Assembly (NCBI GenBank): GCA_023229785.1
Contig: JALNYV010000018.1
Span: 1-42,343 of the forward strand
Source: Candidatus Dojkabacteria bacterium
Lineage (GTDB): Bacteria > Patescibacteria > Dojkabacteria > SC72
Direction of reading: 5' to 3'
DNA length: 42,343 bases
How positions within the stretch are numbered: position 1 is the first letter of the stretch; each line of letters starts with the position of its first letter. Below are positions 38,975-42,343 of this stretch, piece by piece. The notes under the pieces were generated by a model that was not told the origin of the DNA, made no database searches, and was given only the letters and a program-made list of their open reading frames with translations. The translations under genes were made by a program, and so were the position numbers.

Positions 38975-39624
38975 CCAAACCATTAAAAGAAGACTATCCG
39001 ATCACGCAGTATTTTGATACGTGGTCTCTATGGTACCCTCAGTGGAATTTTCTGCACTGTGGAATTGACTGGGCAACACCAGTTGGAACTTCAGTCTATG
39101 CGGTAAGAGATGGACAAGTGGTAAGTGTAGGTTCTGGATATAATGCAGGCTGGGGAAATAATATTGTTATCAATCATTCTGATGAGATAAGTATGTATAA
39201 TCACTTATCAATTAAGTATGTAGTTGCTGGACAGTTTGTTAAAGAAGGGCAGAGGATAGGATTAACAGGCAATACAGGTTTTTCTTCTGGTCCGCACCTA
39301 GACTTCAGAATAAAAAAAGATGGCAACTGGATAGACCCAATGCCATTATTTGTAGAAGATTGGCTTACTAATTTTTTAACAGAAAATAATATGACACTAC
39401 CAGAACTATTGGAAACATTAAAAAAAGACTTCGTATCAAAAGACCAGAGATTTAATTTTGATGATAAGACAGGTGAGATATGGATTTGCAATAATAATAA
39501 ACGATACAAATTAGGAACTGATAAAAACGATATAGCAATTCTAGGAGCTAAAATGTGCGGTGAACATTTATCAGATGCCGAGAGGAAATATCCAATCACC
39601 GAAAACAGATCCGACGTCTTATAA
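38971..39624 (+). CDS. M23 (LytM-type) endopeptidase endolysin
   Basis: 217 residues. HCGIDW (H29-x3-D33), SMYNHLS (H78) and GPHLDF (H109) are the zinc and catalytic residues of M23 metallopeptidases; the usual final HLHF is HLDF here, so D111 replaces a His. The first 115 residues are the peptidase; the rest (about 120-217) is a linker plus a C-terminal region that could bind the cell wall. No signal peptide, so the neighbouring holins are needed for release. Confidence 0.88.
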   Translation: MTKPLKEDYPITQYFDTWSLWYPQWNFLHCGIDWATPVGTSVYAVRDGQVVSVGSGYNAGWGNNIVINHSDEISMYNHLSIKYVVAGQFVKEGQRIGLTGNTGFSSGPHLDFRIKKDGNWIDPMPLFVEDWLTNFLTENNMTLPELLETLKKDFVSKDQRFNFDDKTGEIWICNNNKRYKLGTDKNDIAILGAKMCGEHLSDAERKYPITENRSDVL

Positions 39625-39635
39625 TTAACAAACAT

Positions 39636-39803
39636 ATGAACACATTAATACAAATACTGATAGCGGTAGTAGTCTTCTTAGTAATCTTCTTTTATCTGAT
39701 ACCATTATTGCCAGCGATGTTCGCTACAATTGTTACTATTATAATTGTTATCCTGACAATAGTATGGTTGCTTCAATTAGTAGGACTTATCAAATTAAAA
39801 TAA
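39636..39803 (+). CDS. Small two-helix membrane protein, holin candidate
   Basis: 55 residues, nearly all hydrophobic: segments about 3-25 (LIQILIAVVVFLVIFFYLIPL) and 28-50 (MFATIVTIIIVILTIVWLLQL), separated by PAM. Two membrane helices next to the endolysin suggest a holin; the second holin candidate follows 4 bases later. Confidence 0.65.
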   Translation: MNTLIQILIAVVVFLVIFFYLIPLLPAMFATIVTIIIVILTIVWLLQLVGLIKLK

Positions 39804-39807
39804 TTAT

Positions 39808-40131
39808 ATGGAGACAATTTTAATCGGAGTAGTAATTAGTTTAGTCGCACAACTAATAAAATACTTAACAGGCAAGTATGGTGAACAGATGAGTGGAATG
39901 ATAATTACTGGTATTGTTATTGTCGCCAGTATTGTCGCAGGAGTGTTAGCTTGGTTATTAAAAGATAACGTCAGCCTATATAGGAACATAGCTGAAATAC
40001 TAGCTTACGCTACAGCTTTCTATGGTCTTGTAATTAAGAATGTACCAGCACTAAGAACAGATGACGACTTAAAAGGAACACCCAATCAACGTGAAGAGAA
40101 ACTACAAAACAATTTAGATATAGAAGAATAG
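39808..40131 (+). CDS. Putative holin
   Basis: 107 residues. Three hydrophobic stretches: about 3-20 (ILIGVVISLVAQLIKYL), 30-51 (MIITGIVIVASIVAGVLAWLL) and 61-80 (IAEILAYATAFYGLVIK), then a charged C-terminal tail. It fits a class I holin, forming membrane lesions that let the M23 enzyme reach the wall. Confidence 0.75.
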   Translation: METILIGVVISLVAQLIKYLTGKYGEQMSGMIITGIVIVASIVAGVLAWLLKDNVSLYRNIAEILAYATAFYGLVIKNVPALRTDDDLKGTPNQREEKLQNNLDIEE

Positions 40132-40161
40132 CACTTTCGCACCCTAGCAAAGGAGGGGAAA

Positions 40162-40371
40162 ATGGCGTTCCACGTAAATGAATACTGTTTACGTTGTAAT
40201 TGTTCGCAGGACTTTATTGTTACAGATAACACTGAGACACCTTTTGGAAAAACTAACAGCATTGTTGAGGCAATGTGTCCGCACTGCAAGAAAACACGCA
40301 ACATCTATTTAACCAGATACTACTTTATTGAATACCATAAGTATCTTGCCAAACAAGGTGAGTTGCCATAG
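40162..40371 (+). CDS. Zinc-ribbon protein after lysis genes
   Basis: 69 residues preceded by the best SD in the window (AAAGGAGGGGAAA). CLRC (9-12), then CPHC (about 39-42) form a zinc ribbon; the C-terminus is KYLAKQGELP. Last gene of the main transcript. Function unknown. Confidence 0.75.
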   Translation: MAFHVNEYCLRCNCSQDFIVTDNTETPFGKTNSIVEAMCPHCKKTRNIYLTRYYFIEYHKYLAKQGELP

Positions 40372-40673
40372 CCTCCTTTTCTTTTTTCTTAGAAGTTCTT
40401 TATTTTACTACATACCCATCACATCACTTTTACGCTTATCTAAAGCAAAACCATCGTTTTGTTGCTGTCGCCATCACGATGGCACTACATCAAAAGCAAT
40501 TAGAAGCAAATAAAAAAATCGCTATTAGCGATAAAGTGTCCCCACTATCCCGAGCAGGAAGCTATGAAAAGCTTTTCGTGGGGTTGTGCAACTGCATATT
40601 GTTAGCATTGCATATTAGTTATATCTTGTCAATAGACTTATACACAATGACAACATTTTAATTCTATTATATA
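40372..40673 (+). other. Non-coding region rich in inverted repeats
   Basis: Three pairings are clear: CCATCG/CGATGG (around 40450-40481), the palindrome ATCGCTA-t-TAGCGAT (40518-40532), and CCCCAC/GTGGGG (40540-40545/40578-40583) with an inner AAGCT/AGCTT. A 60-codon frame from 40479 crosses these repeats and has one hydrophobic stretch, but is not convincing. The palindrome could be an operator. Confidence 0.5.
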
Positions 40674-40702
40674 TTGACATTGAGAGACGACAGACATATA
40701 AT
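40674..40702 (+). promoter_or_regulatory. Consensus sigma-70 promoter of a small RNA
   Basis: TTGACA (40674-40679), exactly 17 bp, and TATAAT (40697-40702): a perfect consensus promoter with start expected near 40709. It directs a short, structured, non-coding transcript. Confidence 0.9.
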
Positions 40703-40708
40703 ACCAAA

Positions 40709-40810
40709 ACGATAATTTAAGAATTAAGAAATGGACCCGAGGGGGCTCTAACCCCTATTAACTTTTTTGGAGAAAGCCACTTTGACAGTTAAGTTACGGG
40801 CCCATTTTTT
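40709..40810 (+). ncRNA. Small RNA with its own promoter and terminator
   Basis: It is about 100 nt between a perfect promoter and a terminator. Stem P1 AAATGG-A-CCC/GGG-C-CCATTT (40729-40738/40798-40807) is followed by T805-810; P1 encloses AGGGG/CCCCT (40740-40756) and TTAACT/AGTTAA (40758-40763/40787-40792), giving a three-way junction. A 6-codon frame (MDPRGL) is the only reading frame in P1. No known class recognised. Confidence 0.78.
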
Positions 40811-40820
40811 AATACAAAAA

Positions 40821-40933
40821 AACTTGCTTCTTTTCATCTAGCGTAGGCAACTAAACTACTAATACATATAGTTAGTTTTTTTGCCTTACGGCGTTGACCC
40901 TTTAGGCCTACGCCAGATGAAACAAAACAAGTT
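40821..40933. other. Long interrupted hairpin next to the sRNA
   Basis: AACTTG, TTTCATCT and CGTAGGC (40821-40848) pair in order with GCCTACG, AGATGAAA and CAAGTT (40906-40933), with symmetric 5x5 and 2x2 internal loops, 21 pairs in all. The loop contains AACTAA/TTAGTT followed by seven T residues (a terminator-like element) and GCC/GGC. TGACCCTTTA in the loop can also pair with TAAAGGGGGTCA near 40957, an alternative fold. Confidence 0.75.
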
Positions 40934-41017
40934 CATTGTTCTGTATTATTTTCTTAAAGGGGGTCAGCCTTGTTTGTTTAACGTTCTATATTAATAATAA
41001 TTCAAAATAAAAATAAA

Positions 41018-41116
41018 TCAAGGGATTATCATTTCAATTAATTTGATCAGAATAACAAATATAATAAAACCGATAACTAAAATAATAATCCACGATTTAT
41101 TATCGTCGTTATCCAT
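41018..41116 (-). CDS. Minus-strand membrane micropeptide
   Basis: 32 residues, MDNDDNKSW then about 18 hydrophobic residues (IIILVIGFIIFVILIKL) and IEMIIP. A TM segment with a polar N-terminus suggests a real micropeptide; there is a weak TACAAT -10 13 bases upstream on that strand. It faces away from the integrase and could be an excision/immunity accessory, but nothing proves it. Confidence 0.4.
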   Translation of the reverse strand: MDNDDNKSWIIILVIGFIIFVILIKLIEMIIP

Positions 41117-41152
41117 ATTATATTGTATGCTGTTGTGTGGTACTCCCATTAC

Positions 41153-41199
41153 TTGATATTATCAAAATACTTGACAATACACAAGATAGAGGATAAGCT
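41153..41199 (+). promoter_or_regulatory. Integrase promoter with operator-like palindrome
   Basis: The palindrome TTGATA-T-TATCAA (41153-41165) sits just upstream of TTGACA (41171-41176); with a 17-bp spacer the -10 would be TAAGCT (41194-41199), a weak match, 10 bases before the ATG, so the mRNA would be nearly leaderless. The palindrome is a candidate repressor site controlling integrase. Confidence 0.5.
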
Positions 41200-41208
41200 G
41201 TAGGGCTT

Positions 41209-42159
41209 ATGACAATTGATAAAGCCCTAAATGAATTCTCGCTGTATGCGTCAACCAAATATACAGCAAAAACTTATGAAGTCTATCTACTAGCTTTAGA
41301 GAAGTTTTTTAAATGGGTAAACAAAAAAGAACTAAAAGACGTGAAGATAGGGGACATCTGCAAATACTCAATTCTAATGAAACAAAGAGGATATGCTGAT
41401 AGTTACAATGGCTATACAATGTTGATCATCAGACAACTATATAAATACTTTTTTCTACAACAAAAGATAAAATTGGATTGGCGACTTATACCAATCCCCA
41501 AATATACAGTCAATTCTTTTGTAGCAATAGAGGACAAAGAATACTACGCAATGCTTGAACAAATAAAGAGTTCAGGTTTTCAAGAGTTGCGAGATAAATT
41601 AATTATCAATTTTCTTTATTCTTCAGGTGTTAGAGTAGGGGAGTTATGCAAAATTAATATTGAGAATATACATTTAATCGAACAATACGCCTCAATATTT
41701 TCTGAAAAGAACAATAAAAGGCGGATGATACTCTGGGATAATCCAACACAAGCATTATTAGAAAAATACTTATTAGAACGGCAAAGGTTAGCAATAACTA
41801 ATGCCGTTTTTATTAACCTTAAATATTACAGTCGTATTTCAACTAGAAGTATTGAAAGACTAGTTGAAACACTGCGTAAAAAGGCGGGTATTTTAAGACC
41901 AATAAGTCCGCACTCATTTAGGCACGGATGCGGAATGAGAGCAGTTGCAAGAAGTATGAATTTAAGATACTTACAGGTATTTTTGGGACATAAGAATTTG
42001 GAAAGTTCTAAGTTTTATATGGACTACAAAGACGATGGGCTAGTGAGAGAGTACCAGAAAATATTTTGTAATAATGAAAATAAAATAGAAAACTTTGTTG
42101 AAAGAGAGACAGTGGAAGTCAACAAACAATTTAATTATTTAAAAAATAAAATAAAATAA
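41209..42159 (+). CDS. int: Tyrosine recombinase (integrase)
   Basis: 316 residues, XerC/D-like size. N-terminal SAM-like core-binding domain (1-95) and C-terminal catalytic domain: R142 (SSGVRVGEL), a candidate Lys near 170, H235-x2-R238 (SPHSFRH), H261 (FLGHKN) and the nucleophile Y270 (SKFYMDY). All key residues are present. The last 11 codons lie inside the 114-bp terminal repeat, so recombination at that repeat would keep or recreate the gene end. Confidence 0.95.
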   Translation: MTIDKALNEFSLYASTKYTAKTYEVYLLALEKFFKWVNKKELKDVKIGDICKYSILMKQRGYADSYNGYTMLIIRQLYKYFFLQQKIKLDWRLIPIPKYTVNSFVAIEDKEYYAMLEQIKSSGFQELRDKLIINFLYSSGVRVGELCKINIENIHLIEQYASIFSEKNNKRRMILWDNPTQALLEKYLLERQRLAITNAVFINLKYYSRISTRSIERLVETLRKKAGILRPISPHSFRHGCGMRAVARSMNLRYLQVFLGHKNLESSKFYMDYKDDGLVREYQKIFCNNENKIENFVERETVEVNKQFNYLKNKIK

Positions 42160-42238
42160 TTAACAAAAATAACTGAAAAAATGTCTTGACATTACTAATC
42201 AAAATGGTATAATGGAAAGGTAATGGAATGTCGCACAA
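42125..42238. repeat. Right copy of 114-bp terminal direct repeat
   Basis: Identical to 1-114. It holds the integrase stop codon and a consensus promoter and ends inside the leader-RNA sequence (after GTCGCACAA). Following bases differ completely from 115 onward, so this is a junction, not only a circular overlap. Confidence 0.95.
42186..42213 (+). promoter_or_regulatory. Second copy of the leader promoter
   Basis: TTGACA (42186-42191), 16 bp, TATAAT (42208-42213), as at 62-89. Here it reads out into the unrelated right flank. Confidence 0.9.
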
Positions 42239-42343
42239 TATATCTTTTACGACGTCTTTAATCTCAGAAGAATCAAGACTACTCCCCTTAATTTATTTAT
42301 TTTTTTAATTAATTATTTGTATTCATTTATTAATTAATTATTA
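42239..42343. other. Unrelated right flank (possible host or chimeric DNA)
   Basis: About 105 bases, extremely AT-rich at the end (ATTAATTAATTATTA), with no ORF and no tRNA. It does not occur elsewhere in the window. It may be host sequence next to an attachment site, or an assembly artefact. Confidence 0.5.

Noticed and set aside
40479..40661. 60-codon frame with one hydrophobic stretch after the lysis genes
   Set aside because: It crosses palindromes and the CCCCAC/GTGGGG hairpin, lacks an SD and has no family resemblance.
1..42343. CRISPR array
   Set aside because: No regularly spaced direct repeats of 24-37 bp with unique spacers were seen; the only tandem array is the coding 18-bp repeat.
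1..42343. Alternative genetic code (TGA as Gly or Trp)
   Set aside because: Many genes end cleanly at TGA with ATGA overlaps into the next gene.

Overview
The window reads as an almost complete genome of a tailed double-stranded DNA bacteriophage (Caudoviricetes), AT-rich, with nearly all genes on the + strand and head-to-tail or overlapping by a few bases. A terminase, a portal, an N4-gp56-like major capsid protein, a beta-propeller tail protein and an S74-chaperoned fibre are present, and no tape-measure or sheath gene is seen, which suggests a podovirus-like virion. A tyrosine recombinase at the right end suggests a temperate or integrating life style. TGA ends many genes, so the standard bacterial code applies. 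Several promoters match the sigma-70 consensus exactly, which argues against a Bacteroidota host. Many genes lack a Shine-Dalgarno (SD) site. The host cannot be named from the sequence.

Layout. 1-310: a 114-bp repeat shared with the right end, a consensus promoter, a short RNA with an intrinsic terminator, and a stem-loop whose loop is antisense to the 5' end of that RNA. 312-9288: early genes, mostly small unknown or zinc-ribbon proteins, plus a DNA methyltransferase, a NinG-like nuclease, a truncated sugar epimerase, one tRNA-Phe and several large structured RNA regions. 9289-19222: a spacer with a probable late promoter, terminase, portal and four probable internal or head proteins. 19223-19817: two minus-strand membrane or secreted proteins. 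20089-22142: scaffold and major capsid. 22218-28120: a seven-gene sugar or surface-modification cassette (four glycosyltransferases, radical SAM/SPASM, methyltransferase, deacetylase-like). 28140-38647: virion, LamG, tail and fibre proteins with an HNH endonuclease inserted. 38648-40371: lysis genes. 40372-41208: non-coding DNA with a promoter-terminator sRNA and a long interrupted hairpin. 41209-42159: integrase. 42125-42238: right copy of the repeat, then about 105 bp of unrelated, possibly host, DNA.

The strongest new signals are RNA. (i) Two homologous RNAs of about 200 nt, at 4656-4861 and 14360-14560, share loop sequences while their helices co-vary. (ii) The left-end leader can fold in mutually exclusive ways and resembles the RNA-based immunity architecture of satellite phage P4. 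(iii) An array of hairpins surrounds a tRNA and ends in an oversized tRNA-Leu-like fold. Together with the glycan cassette inside the structural block, these are the most likely undescribed systems here.
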